A program made the position numbers and the translations under genes. The notes under the pieces were generated by a model that was not told the DNA's origin, ran no database searches, and saw nothing but the letters and a program-made list of their open reading frames with translations. Below are positions 7,296-14,599 of a stretch of DNA of 16,193 nucleotides, one piece after another. The first letter of the stretch is position 1. Each line of letters opens with the position of its first letter. The stretch is taken from the NCBI GenBank assembly GCA_964493385.1, contig CAZBNW010000055.1, forward strand, positions 1-16,193, read 5' to 3'. The DNA comes from Loki-b32 sp964493385 (lineage in GTDB: Archaea > Asgardarchaeota > Lokiarchaeia > Sigyniarchaeales > SOKP01).

Positions 7296-8393
7296 TTAAT
7301 AAACACTTTTATCCCCAATAATTAAGTTATTTTTGCATATATTCTCAACTTTTACATTACTACCAATAATCGAGTTATGCGATATTATATTTTTTAGGTG
7401 AGCTCTCTTTTCAATAACACAGTTTTCTAAAATACAATTTTCAATATATGAATTATTGCCTATTGAAATATATGGACCAATAATAGAATTTAATATTTTT
7501 GTATTTTCTCCTATATAAACAGGATTCTTTAAGAAAGATTTTTGCACTTTTATGTTTAAATTCTGAAAATCTTCTGATCTGACAGAATTTTGTTCTAAAA
7601 GAAATCGATTTCCCATTAAAAGCTCTGAAGGTCGTCCAAAGTCCATAATTCCTTGTTTTAATTCAACAGCTGCTATTTTATAACCTTGATCCACTAAATC
7701 CTGTAAACTTTGTGTCATATAAATTTCCTTTGAGGTATCTGTTCTTTGATCCAGATATTTCTTAAGGTTTCTAAATAATGCACAAGTAGCTGTATTTGAA
7801 AATGCGTATGGGCCAGCAATAGCTAGATCTGATACAAATTTCTTTGGTTTTTCAACTAATTTTTGAATCAAATTATCATCATCAACAGTAACAATTCCAT
7901 AAGAACTTGCATCCTCTTTTGGTACTTTCATAACGGTTATTATTCCGTCTACATCGGATTCCCAATATTTATACATTAAATATGAATATTCATCAAAAGG
8001 AATCATGTCACTTAAGAAAATAAGAGATCCTTCTTTTTTATCATCTTTTAGATTTTTCGATTTCGATTCTTTAAATCTCGAATGTGCTAAATAGACTGCT
8101 TCTCCTAAACCCCAATAATATGGGATACCTTCTTCGTATCCTCGGGGGATTTGCTCAATAAATGTTAATTTAAAATTTTCACTATAATGTTTTCGTATGT
8201 ATTCCATTATTTTCCTTTTCTTATAACCGACTATTAGAATTAATTCTGTATCTGAATCAAAAGTATTAGTGAATTTAAGTAGAATATGATCTAAAACAGT
8301 TTTTCCTGCAACTGTTAAGAATGCTTTTGGCTTGCTTAATGTAAAAGGTCGCAGTCTACTCCCCGTTCCAGCTATAGGACCAATTATTTTCAT
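7296..8393 (-). CDS. NDP-sugar pyrophosphorylase (sugar-1-phosphate nucleotidylyltransferase) with beta-helix tail
   Basis: The likely reaction is NTP plus sugar-1-phosphate giving NDP-sugar plus pyrophosphate, in the cytoplasm, feeding glycan or surface-sugar synthesis. Residues 1-250 form the nucleotidyltransferase domain. The signature begins at residue 5 (GPIAGTGSRLRPFT, then LSKPK), with a KTVLDHIL helix, a FLSDM metal/sugar region, the VEKPKKFVSDLAIAGPYAF stretch and a late MDFGRP. The usual G-G-x-G-T-R box reads A-G-T-G-S-R here, a mild variation. From about residue 275 a run of I/V-G-N-N hexapeptides (YIGENTKI, SIIGPYISIGNNSYIENC) forms a left-handed beta-helix. The length (365) fits archaeal enzymes of this kind; the nucleotide and sugar are not determined. 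A GTG lies two codons upstream at 8399, but a TATA box centred about 25 nt before the ATG at 8393 favours the latter. The GPN GTPase gene lies 45-50 bp upstream on the same strand. Confidence 0.88.
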   Translation of the reverse strand: MKIIGPIAGTGSRLRPFTLSKPKAFLTVAGKTVLDHILLKFTNTFDSDTELILIVGYKKRKIMEYIRKHYSENFKLTFIEQIPRGYEEGIPYYWGLGEAVYLAHSRFKESKSKNLKDDKKEGSLIFLSDMIPFDEYSYLMYKYWESDVDGIITVMKVPKEDASSYGIVTVDDDNLIQKLVEKPKKFVSDLAIAGPYAFSNTATCALFRNLKKYLDQRTDTSKEIYMTQSLQDLVDQGYKIAAVELKQGIMDFGRPSELLMGNRFLLEQNSVRSEDFQNLNIKVQKSFLKNPVYIGENTKILNSIIGPYISIGNNSYIENCILENCVIEKRAHLKNIISHNSIIGSNVKVENICKNNLIIGDKSVY

Positions 8394-8413
8394 ATTCACT
8401 AAAAAAATTAAAA

Positions 8414-8423
8414 AGTTTTATAA
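8414..8423 (-). promoter_or_regulatory. TATA box of the NDP-sugar pyrophosphorylase gene
   Basis: The minus strand reads TTATAAAACT, centred about 25 nt upstream of the ATG at 8393. It supports that start over the GTG at 8399 and a separate, leaderless transcript despite the close upstream GTPase gene. Confidence 0.5.
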
Positions 8424-8443
8424 TTGAATATTATGGAATAATA

Positions 8444-9247
8444 TTAATAAAATCTAGACTTGTCTGAATCAAAAATCCTCTGTAAATAACCAAATATTAA
8501 GTCAAGCCCATTTTCTTCTTTAATAGTACAAGGAATTAATTCTGCAGTTGAGCCCATTTGAACAAATACTTCGGATAAATTCATTGATAATTCTCTAATC
8601 AATCCGCTTTCCCTCTCGCTGGTAGATTCTTCTAATGCTTTAAAGTCTTGGCTCCAATTTACAATCATATCGATCTGATCCTCATCTAATAAATCTACTT
8701 TTGATAGAACATTAATTTGAGGGATCTTTCTAAAACGAAATTGCACTGACGCTGCCAAAAGCAATGTGGAGATAAAACCATTTGGCCTTAGTACAAAATT
8801 TGAATCGAAAAGAAAACTTACTGCTCTTTGAATTGATCCAAATCCCAAAGCACTAGCGATAAGAGGTCCAGTTTCACGGAAAGCAAATAGTTCCAACTGT
8901 CCAGCAGTATCTACTAAAATCCAATCTGCATTAAATTCATCTATCTCGTCTTTTAAATCATCTAAATAGTTTACCATCAAATCAGAAGCTAAAATCATAG
9001 CTCCATTAGGTCCCAATCCATATTCTTCCATAACTTCTTCGAGAACAATAAAATCTCGAATATCTATATCAGGAGCATATGCTAGGATCCTTACCCCTGG
9101 ATCTAGGTTTAAAGCAATAGCAGTTATTTCAGGATCTCGATTTAAGATATAATCTTTTAATTCACCTGTAAGCGTTGATTTTCCACTTCCTGCTGTTCCT
9201 ATAAAATAATTTAATAAAATTTTTTTTAACCTCAATTGAATTAACAA
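8444..9247 (-). CDS. GPN-loop GTPase
   Basis: The product is a cytoplasmic GTPase of the GPN family, ancestral to eukaryotic Gpn1-3, which help assemble RNA polymerase II; the archaeal role is not settled. The P-loop GTAGSGKST spans residues 17-25. The defining insertion GLGPNGAM has Gly-Pro-Asn at 79-81, switch II is DTAGQLE (113-119), and the guanine-specificity motif is SKVD (182-185) in NVLSKVDLL. A FRETGP element follows switch II as usual. The length of 267 matches the family. The start is uncertain. The frame opens at TTG (9247), but another TTG at 9235 gives a shorter N-terminus and has an AT-rich TTAAATTATT element about 25 nt upstream. No ATG precedes the P-loop in this frame. It precedes the pyrophosphorylase on the same strand. 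Confidence 0.92.
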   Translation of the reverse strand: MLIQLRLKKILLNYFIGTAGSGKSTLTGELKDYILNRDPEITAIALNLDPGVRILAYAPDIDIRDFIVLEEVMEEYGLGPNGAMILASDLMVNYLDDLKDEIDEFNADWILVDTAGQLELFAFRETGPLIASALGFGSIQRAVSFLFDSNFVLRPNGFISTLLLAASVQFRFRKIPQINVLSKVDLLDEDQIDMIVNWSQDFKALEESTSERESGLIRELSMNLSEVFVQMGSTAELIPCTIKEENGLDLIFGYLQRIFDSDKSRFY

Positions 9248-9368
9248 GCCTTAATAATAATTTAATACTGGAAAAAAATATAAGATTTATTACTAATTCT
9301 TTGGGTCATAATTCTTCAAAAACAGTTTAAATATGGTTTAATTGTAAGAGAAGGATAAGTTAAAAGTT

Positions 9369-10343
9369 TTATTTTGGTGTTTTTAAATCCTTTAATGAAA
9401 TTTGGTTCTTTTGTTTGTTCGCTAATCGCTTTATTTGATTATTTATAGATTCTTGTTCTTTCTCCTTTAATTCTTCGTCTGAAAGTGTTATAACTTTAAG
9501 TTCTTCTTCACTCATCGGCCTTAAAATATTTTTTATACTAAAACTATTATTTTTTTCAATACTATTTTGAAAAATAGACTTCATTTCTTTAATTACTAAA
9601 ATTTTTGCTGAAGGTGCTCCATTTGGAATTAAGTTAGGTTTTAAAGGAAGTCCTTTTATTCTTTCAATACCTGGTTCTTGACTCCTTTTAACTACAGAAA
9701 TAGAAGGAAGATATTGTGCATTGCTAAAGCTCATATTTTTTAAAATAACTGCTAAATTTTTTAATTGCTCTTCAATATTTTGTAAAGTTTTATTACTCTC
9801 ACTAACAATTGAAATTAGTGAAAGATCTTCAGGAATATTTTCTACTCTTTTCTTTTCATATATAACGGTTCTTTTTTGTTCACTCTTATTGAAGTCTGTC
9901 TTAGTCTCTTCATAGATTTTTTCTTGTGTAAAAGTGCTTTTCAGATTTTTCTTTATGTTTAAGTCTTCAAATTCAAATCCGACATAACAATCCTCATTAA
10001 ATTCAATTTCGGATATTTTAAAGGTTTCTCTAAATGAATATTCAATACGCTGGCCTGAATGTAAAAAAATATATAACCGTAAAATCTTAATTTGAAGATC
10101 TTCAAGATTATTGATTAAATCTAAATCAATAGTGAAAGCAAATGTTTCATCTGAATGATAAAGTTTTTTTATAGAAATTAGGTAAGGAGGTTCTTTATAG
10201 AATACTTCTTGTTTTGAAATTTCAAATTGTAAATTCAAGCTTCTTATTTTATCTGGGATATAAACTTGCTTTTCATTCTCATCTTTTTTAAATTCTAAAA
10301 ATAATTTATTTTGATCGCCCCAAAAAATTTGGAACAATTCCAT
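9369..10343 (-). CDS. Unknown protein: N-terminal beta-rich domain, coiled helix, charged tail
   Basis: I do not recognise this 324-residue protein. Residues 1-130 alternate short hydrophobic strands with polar turns (MELFQIFWGD, KLFLEF, LNLQFEIS, FAFTIDLDLI, LRLYIFLHSG, IEYSFRE), suggesting a beta-sandwich. Residues about 135-170 are charged and low in complexity. Residues about 170-205 form an amphipathic helix (SNKTLQNIEEQLKNLAVILKNM). The remainder is a proline-containing linker and a strongly charged end (MSEEELKVITLSDEELKEKEQE). There is no signal peptide or membrane helix, so it is probably cytosolic. The plan of beta domain, linker and helices resembles that of the GIFT-domain protein in the same gene run, without visible sequence similarity. 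The ATG at 10343 is chosen over a TTG at 10349; a TATA-like AGTAAAAAG lies about 25 nt upstream of it. Confidence 0.8.
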   Translation of the reverse strand: MELFQIFWGDQNKLFLEFKKDENEKQVYIPDKIRSLNLQFEISKQEVFYKEPPYLISIKKLYHSDETFAFTIDLDLINNLEDLQIKILRLYIFLHSGQRIEYSFRETFKISEIEFNEDCYVGFEFEDLNIKKNLKSTFTQEKIYEETKTDFNKSEQKRTVIYEKKRVENIPEDLSLISIVSESNKTLQNIEEQLKNLAVILKNMSFSNAQYLPSISVVKRSQEPGIERIKGLPLKPNLIPNGAPSAKILVIKEMKSIFQNSIEKNNSFSIKNILRPMSEEELKVITLSDEELKEKEQESINNQIKRLANKQKNQISLKDLKTPK

Positions 10344-10506
10344 TTTCAATTTGAACCTTTACGCTTTTTACTATATTCTTACAATTTGATATGTCTATAA
10401 CTTAAATTCAACCTTCAATTTATAATTAAGCGACTTAATCAATTTAATAATTTCTTTGAATAATCCGACTAAAAACAAGAAAACCAAAATTAGTTTGATG
10501 TTAATT

Positions 10507-10887
10507 TTATTTTTTTAATCTTGATAAATAATAAATTGGTCTATTCACATTTTTACTGAAATATTCTATTTCTTCTCTTGAGTGGTCTCCAATATAATCA
10601 TTAACATCCAAGACTAAAACAGCCTCTTGATATTGTAATTTTTTTAAAGCAATCTCTTGTAATTTATCCCATTCTTTAGAAGAAAAATCTTTTTTGTGTA
10701 AGAGACCATCAATAGAGCAAATGGATACTAATTTATTATGGTTTATTTGTAAAACCGATTCAATTTTTATAAAATAATCCTTAAATCTTATAGATCCTAC
10801 TAAATATATTCTATTTTCTTTTATTTTTGAAAAGTCATATTCCTTGAACTCATCCAAGAAATTCTTATTTAATCGTTCTTTTTCCAT
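10507..10887 (-). CDS. Nucleoside 2-deoxyribosyltransferase-like protein (DUF4406-type fold)
   Basis: The 126-residue product looks like the small Rossmann-type family related to nucleoside 2-deoxyribosyltransferases, often found next to phage or restriction genes. It has IYLVGSIRFKDYF, the family's G-S-x-R/K start, then a SSKEWDKLQEIALKKL helix that carries no clear catalytic residue. AVLVLDVNDYIGDHSREEIEYF follows, matching the conserved (V/I)NxxxYIGxSTxxEI pattern with its glutamate, and then RPIYYLSR. Whether it is catalytic cannot be judged, since some relatives are non-enzymatic. The TTG at 10905 would add six residues. The ATG at 10887 is preferred because a TATA-like ATTAAAAAAT is centred about 25 nt upstream. 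It is divergent from the DNA methyltransferase gene with only 36 bp between the starts, so the two promoters overlap. Confidence 0.68.
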   Translation of the reverse strand: MEKERLNKNFLDEFKEYDFSKIKENRIYLVGSIRFKDYFIKIESVLQINHNKLVSICSIDGLLHKKDFSSKEWDKLQEIALKKLQYQEAVLVLDVNDYIGDHSREEIEYFSKNVNRPIYYLSRLKK

Positions 10888-10923
10888 AATAAATACTAAT
10901 CTCAATAATTTTTTAATTTTTAG
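10888..10923. promoter_or_regulatory. Compact divergent promoter region
   Basis: Only 36 bp separate the starts of the deoxyribosyltransferase-like gene and the methyltransferase gene. On the minus strand ATTAAAAAAT (10908-10917) is placed correctly for the ATG at 10887. For the + strand the likely TATA element falls around 10886-10896, overlapping the first codons of the other gene. Transcription of the two is therefore probably mutually exclusive or coordinated. Confidence 0.4.
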
Positions 10924-11724
10924 ATGAAATTAAACACAGTTTACTTAGCAGAAAATTTAGATTTTTTAAGGAAAATAGATTCAAAGTTTATTGATTTAAT
11001 TTACATCGATCCTCCCTTTTTTAGCGGTGTAGATTATAAAGAATTTTCTGATATTTGGAATTCAATCGAGGATTATTTAGAGTTTATGTATTTAAGGATA
11101 AAGGAAATGCATCGTGTTCTGAAAACTTCAGGAAGTTTTTATTGTCATTGTGATGCAAATGCTGTGTTTGATTTAAAACCACAATGTGATAGAGTTTTTG
11201 GAAAAGAATTTTTTAGAAGAGAAATTATCTGGAATGTAGGGAGTGTCTCAGGTTTTAAGAGTCAAGTAAAAGGATGGGTGCGCCAACATGATACAATATT
11301 GTACTATACAAAATCAGATAATTATACGTTTAATAAACAATTCATTCCATATAAAGAGGAATACATACGAAAAATGTTCAGATATAAAGATGAAGATGGG
11401 CGTCTTTATAGAAAAAGGCGAGGAGGAAAACAATACTTAGATGAAAAGCCGGGAAATGCATTAGGGGATGTATGGAATGATATCTACTCTTTCCAGACAA
11501 CCACAAGATCTAAAGAATACTTAGGTTATCCCACTCAAAAACCTCAAAAATTATTAGAACGAATTATTTTAGCCTCCTCGAATAAGGGTGATCTTGTAGC
11601 TGATTTTTTTTGTGGTACTGGTACAACTCTGGCTGTTGCACACAAACTGAATAGAAGATGGATTGGCATTGATAATAATCCAAAGGCTATAGAATTAAGC
11701 AAAAAGCGATTAAATATTATATGA
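10924..11724 (+). CDS. Solitary beta-class DNA methyltransferase (N6-adenine or N4-cytosine type)
   Basis: A 266-residue SAM-dependent DNA methyltransferase. The catalytic motif IV is DPPF at residues 29-32, close to the N-terminus. The SAM-binding motif I is DFFCGTGTT at 227-235, near the C-terminus. This circular order (IV, target-recognition region, then X and I) defines the beta class. The motif X region precedes motif I as GYPTQKPQKLLERII (about 200-215), and IGIDNNPKAIELS (247-259) is the following acidic SAM-ribose strand. The segment between IV and X (about 95-195, rich in basic residues such as RKRRGGKQY) should be the target-recognition domain. DPPF or DPPY occurs in both adenine and cytosine-N4 enzymes, so the base is not fixed. 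No restriction endonuclease gene lies nearby, which suggests an orphan methylase for regulation or protection. The ATG at 10924 is the natural start. Confidence 0.92.
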   Translation: MKLNTVYLAENLDFLRKIDSKFIDLIYIDPPFFSGVDYKEFSDIWNSIEDYLEFMYLRIKEMHRVLKTSGSFYCHCDANAVFDLKPQCDRVFGKEFFRREIIWNVGSVSGFKSQVKGWVRQHDTILYYTKSDNYTFNKQFIPYKEEYIRKMFRYKDEDGRLYRKRRGGKQYLDEKPGNALGDVWNDIYSFQTTTRSKEYLGYPTQKPQKLLERIILASSNKGDLVADFFCGTGTTLAVAHKLNRRWIGIDNNPKAIELSKKRLNII

Positions 11725-11736
11725 AATAAAGTGAAA

Positions 11737-11767
11737 AGTTATTAGAAAAATAACTACTCTTTTTTTA
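11737..11767. terminator. Hairpin plus T-run between convergent genes
   Basis: The stem AGTTATT/AATAACT (7 bp, 11737-11743 with 11749-11755, loop AGAAA) sits between the methyltransferase stop and the convergent STAS-like gene and covers the last bases of that gene's stop codon. On the + strand it is followed by a run of seven or more T starting at 11760. The layout resembles an intrinsic terminator, although archaeal termination needs mainly the T-run. Confidence 0.5.
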
Positions 11768-12131
11768 TTGATATTCTTTCAATTCCGATCCATTCTTTTG
11801 CATCATCAAAATTAGCTACAAGTTTTCTTTTTGGAGAATCCGCTCTTTCTAATAAAATTTGAGCTTCTTTATTTAATACTGGATTATCTGCAACAATATA
11901 GGCCGATCTCACTAATCTATCATTATTTTTTTTAAGGAATTCTAAAATAATATCGAATGATTTAAGATTTAATAAAATAAAATCTAATCCATCAATTATA
12001 AAAGAGAAATCTTTTAATTCTTTTGTCCTTTCATTAAATTCATTAATAAATCTTTCTGCAACAGAAGGAGGAAAAGTACCCAATACCTTTAAATAAAAAT
12101 GAGTTTCTCCTATTTTTTCAAATTTATACAT
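11754..12131 (-). CDS. Small STAS/SpoIIAA-like protein
   Basis: A 125-residue soluble protein with alternating strands and helices. A strand pair opens it (YKFEKIGETHFYLKVLGTF), followed by a helix, the FSFIIDGLDFILLNLKSFDIILEFL core, VRSAYIVADNPVLNKEAQILL and a final FDDAKEWI helix. The order of a central strand plus aspartate, a polar helix, R-S-A-x-I/V-V-A-D and a closing 'DxxxAxxWI' helix is typical of stand-alone STAS/SpoIIAA-like proteins, which often bind regulators or lipids. I see no conserved phosphorylatable serine at a certain position, so a kinase/anti-sigma switch is not claimed. The gene is monocistronic, convergent with the methyltransferase and divergent from the ER/K protein gene. 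A flavodoxin-like or other alpha/beta fold is the alternative. Confidence 0.5.
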   Translation of the reverse strand: MYKFEKIGETHFYLKVLGTFPPSVAERFINEFNERTKELKDFSFIIDGLDFILLNLKSFDIILEFLKKNNDRLVRSAYIVADNPVLNKEAQILLERADSPKRKLVANFDDAKEWIGIERISIKKE

Positions 12132-12256
12132 AATCTAAAAATTGAATTTTAATTCCATTATTATTTATATTTATTAAATTACTTTATTTGTCTTATTGTG
12201 CAATATCAATAACTCTGATAGGTCTAAATTTTATAGAGTGGAGAAAATTATTTTAA

Positions 12257-12296
12257 ACTCACCTTATGATGAAAAAATCATAAATTATTAGTGAGT
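12257..12296. promoter_or_regulatory. Nested inverted repeat upstream of the ER/K protein gene
   Basis: Two inverted repeats share one centre. The inner pair is TTATGAT (12264-12270) and ATCATAA (12277-12283) around GAAAAA. The outer pair is ACTCAC (12257-12262) and GTGAGT (12291-12296). The outer arms are the most GC-rich bases in the gap. The site lies about 63 nt before the ATG at 12359, upstream of the probable TATA element (about 12332-12341). A dimeric regulator's operator or a small RNA hairpin would both fit. Confidence 0.4.
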
Positions 12297-12358
12297 AATT
12301 ATATTATGTAAAAATCATTTTTTTTTTTAAATTAAAAAATATATTTAGAGTTGGTATT

Positions 12359-14263
12359 ATGGGAATAGAGAAAATAAACGAAGAACAATTGGAAAAAAAA
12401 AGACTTGAAAAGGAAAAATTGGAAAAGGAAAGGCTTGAAAAAGAAAGAATTGAAAAACAGAAAATGGAGAATAAATTATTTCCCAGCAACTCGCTTTTTA
12501 TGATACCCAGTTGGGGTGATTTGTTAGGTTATCCTACATTAGGAATGTATGCTCATCATCAGGTATCAAGAATAGTTTCAGATACAGTTATCTTTTTAAC
12601 TGGTTATGATTATTCCATTGAGATTGAAAGAGGAACACTTCATTACCTTTTTGGTTTAGGTTATTATTTTCTAAAATTTGAATTAGAATCTGGTAAATAC
12701 ATTACTGACAATAGAATATTAACAGGATTAATACTATCTGACTTCGTTTATGACCACATGGCTACTTCAGGAAATATAACTTTAGAAGAAGATCGAGATG
12801 TTATCATAGCAGAAAAAGTGATTAAAGTTCCGGTTGATTTGTCTTATAAGTCAGAGAACCATAGAACTTTCATAAAGGGTGCATTAATGAGAAATATATT
12901 CATACCTTACAAGGATATATTTTTGGAGATGATGGAAACAATCCGTAAAGATGATTCCTATCAAATTGCTAAAGATGGTCATATGCTTTTGAGTACTCAT
13001 TGGGATTTTTACAATCGAATTTTAGTTTCTGATAAAATGAGAGGAAAATCCGATACTTCCTATTTAAATTCAGTAGCAGGATTAAATGGGATTGTTTTTG
13101 CGGTAGATCAACACTTACAAGAAACACTATCTCCTGTAAATCTCACTATTATTGAAAGTAATATCAATTCTTTGAAAAGCATTTATTCTAATCTTGAGTT
13201 TGATCCAATGTATCTATTCTCAATATTAGAAAAAGCATCATCAATGTTATCCTCTGGTGTACCACAGATTGCTTCGAAACAAAGAGATTTAATTACTACG
13301 AAGTCATCCAAAGAATCAATTTTTGCTTCCGCAGAAGATCGCTTGTATGCATTTGTCAGTTGGCCAATACAATTTAAGAGAAAAGCAAAAAAGGAACCGC
13401 CAGTTACTCCTAAAATGGTAGAACAACCTGTATATCTTCAACAAAATGATATTCGAAGTTCCCAAATTAGAACCACAGAAACACCTGACTATAAACAGGA
13501 AAAATTTGAGCTAAAAACATTGAAATCAGAAAAAGTTGAATTTAAGCCATTACCCAATCCGCCTGTAGCCGATATTAAACAAATTTTATTGTATTTAAAA
13601 AAGGTTATTGAAGAAAATTACGAAATGCGTTCTATTGGACAAGCTTTTGAAATCGCTAGGGAGAGTATGAGGCAGATTGGCGTTAGTTCAACCACCACGC
13701 AACAGTCAAAAATATGGGAAATGAGCAAATATGCTAATATTTACTTGAAAAAAGAACCAAATTTTGGATTGTCACTAAAAGAAAAACAGGAATTAATTCA
13801 AAAAATAGACTCATGGTTTTTTGAAATTGAAGAAGAAGAGAGAAAGGAAAGAGAAAGAGAAGAAAGAATGCGCTTGGAGAAAGAAAGAAAAGAAAGAGAA
13901 GAAAAGGTGAGAAAGGATAGGGAAAGGCAAGAAAGAGAAAGGCAAAAAAGAGAGCGTTTAAAAAGAGAACAAAAAGAAAGAGAAAGGTTAAAGCAAGAAC
14001 AAGCAGAAAAAGCTCGATTAGAAAAAATTGAAAGAGAAAAACAAGAGGAGATCAGATTAGAAAAAGAACGGGTCGAAAGAGAGAGAGAAGAAATAGAAGC
14101 CATTGAAAAAGAAAAACTGGAACTTGAAAGGTTGAAACAAGAAAGAAAACTAAGAGAAAAAGAAGCGAAACAAGAAGCAAAAAGGCGAAAAAAGCTAGAA
14201 AAACAAAAGAAAAAAATTGAAAAAAAGAAGCAAAAAGAACAAGAAAGATTGGATAACCTCTAA
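12359..14263 (+). CDS. Unknown protein ending in a long ER/K single alpha-helix
   Basis: I do not recognise the 634-residue product. Residues about 8-38 are a run of EKERLEK-type repeats. Residues about 40-340 look globular and partly helical (WGDLLGYPTLGMYAHHQ, GLGYYFLKFELESG, LSTHWDFYNR). About 340-410 is a proline-rich linker. About 412-486 is a second helical domain (ILLYLKKVIEENY, KEKQELIQKIDSWFF). From about 489 to 632 the sequence is almost entirely E, R, K and Q, with sparse leucine or isoleucine. Regular i to i+4 opposite charges and no steady heptad are the mark of a stable single alpha-helix (ER/K motif); 145 residues would span about 21 nm. There is no signal peptide or membrane segment. 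A structural spacer or scaffold role is inferred. A coiled coil is the alternative for the tail. The ATG at 12359 has an AT-rich TATA-like stretch about 22 nt upstream. Confidence 0.75.
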   Translation: MGIEKINEEQLEKKRLEKEKLEKERLEKERIEKQKMENKLFPSNSLFMIPSWGDLLGYPTLGMYAHHQVSRIVSDTVIFLTGYDYSIEIERGTLHYLFGLGYYFLKFELESGKYITDNRILTGLILSDFVYDHMATSGNITLEEDRDVIIAEKVIKVPVDLSYKSENHRTFIKGALMRNIFIPYKDIFLEMMETIRKDDSYQIAKDGHMLLSTHWDFYNRILVSDKMRGKSDTSYLNSVAGLNGIVFAVDQHLQETLSPVNLTIIESNINSLKSIYSNLEFDPMYLFSILEKASSMLSSGVPQIASKQRDLITTKSSKESIFASAEDRLYAFVSWPIQFKRKAKKEPPVTPKMVEQPVYLQQNDIRSSQIRTTETPDYKQEKFELKTLKSEKVEFKPLPNPPVADIKQILLYLKKVIEENYEMRSIGQAFEIARESMRQIGVSSTTTQQSKIWEMSKYANIYLKKEPNFGLSLKEKQELIQKIDSWFFEIEEEERKEREREERMRLEKERKEREEKVRKDRERQERERQKRERLKREQKERERLKQEQAEKARLEKIEREKQEEIRLEKERVEREREEIEAIEKEKLELERLKQERKLREKEAKQEAKRRKKLEKQKKKIEKKKQKEQERLDNL

Positions 14264-14370
14264 TTCATTTAGAAAAGAGGGAAAGTTTGATATAGAAGCT
14301 TAATTTTAAGCAAGTGAGTCAATAAACTTAGTCAATAAATTTATAATATCTATCTTTATTGCTTATCAAA

Positions 14371-14484
14371 CTATTTCAATTTCAATCTTTTAATTTCTTT
14401 ATTTATTTCCTTTAATAGATAATCTTGTTCGGGAATCCACTTTGAATATGAATTATTAAAATGATCGTGAAATCGGGCTTTCAC
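14371..14484 (-). CDS. Possible 37-residue small protein (GTG start)
   Basis: A minus-strand frame begins with GTG at 14484 and ends at TAG (14371-14373). It encodes a basic peptide with KARFHDHF at the start, a WIPEQDYLLKEINKE middle and a KRLKLK end. The composition (W, P, H, amphipathic helix, little low-complexity sequence) is more protein-like than a chance frame in such AT-rich DNA. It could be a small gene or the remnant of a larger one, since an in-frame stop lies just upstream. The start codon is inside the hairpin at 14465-14486. There is no ATG and no clear TATA box at the expected distance. Confidence 0.25.
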   Translation of the reverse strand: MKARFHDHFNNSYSKWIPEQDYLLKEINKEIKRLKLK

Positions 14485-14486
14485 GA
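14465..14486. repeat. 8-bp hairpin, relatively GC-rich
   Basis: TCGTGAAA (14465-14472) pairs perfectly with TTTCACGA (14479-14486) around a TCGGGC loop. It stands out from its AT-rich surroundings. On the minus strand it encloses the GTG of the possible small ORF. It could be a protein-binding palindrome, an RNA hairpin controlling that start, or neutral. Confidence 0.4.
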
Positions 14487-14599
14487 AAATATTTTATCCT
14501 TGAAATTTCAACAAAATTAATAATATAGGTTATAAAGCTAATTATCTCAATTCGGATTAATGTTTTGATATCAATAGTGAATAAATGATTGATAAACGT

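Noticed and set aside
9721..9915. Plus-strand open frame inside the 9369-10343 gene
   Set aside because: It is antisense to the longer minus-strand gene; its hydrophobic look comes from reading the complement of charged codons.
13798..14103. Serine- and leucine-rich minus-strand frame opposite the ER/K helix
   Set aside because: GAA, AGA and AAA codons read as TTC, TCT and TTT on the other strand, which produces a long S/F/L frame automatically. The similar frame at 12304-12489 opposite the N-terminal EK run is rejected for the same reason.
13823..14257. Microsatellite or DNA tandem repeat (purine-rich GAA/AGA tract)
   Set aside because: The tract is purine-rich but not periodic at the DNA level; mixed synonymous codons and varied residues indicate selection on the ER/K protein pattern.
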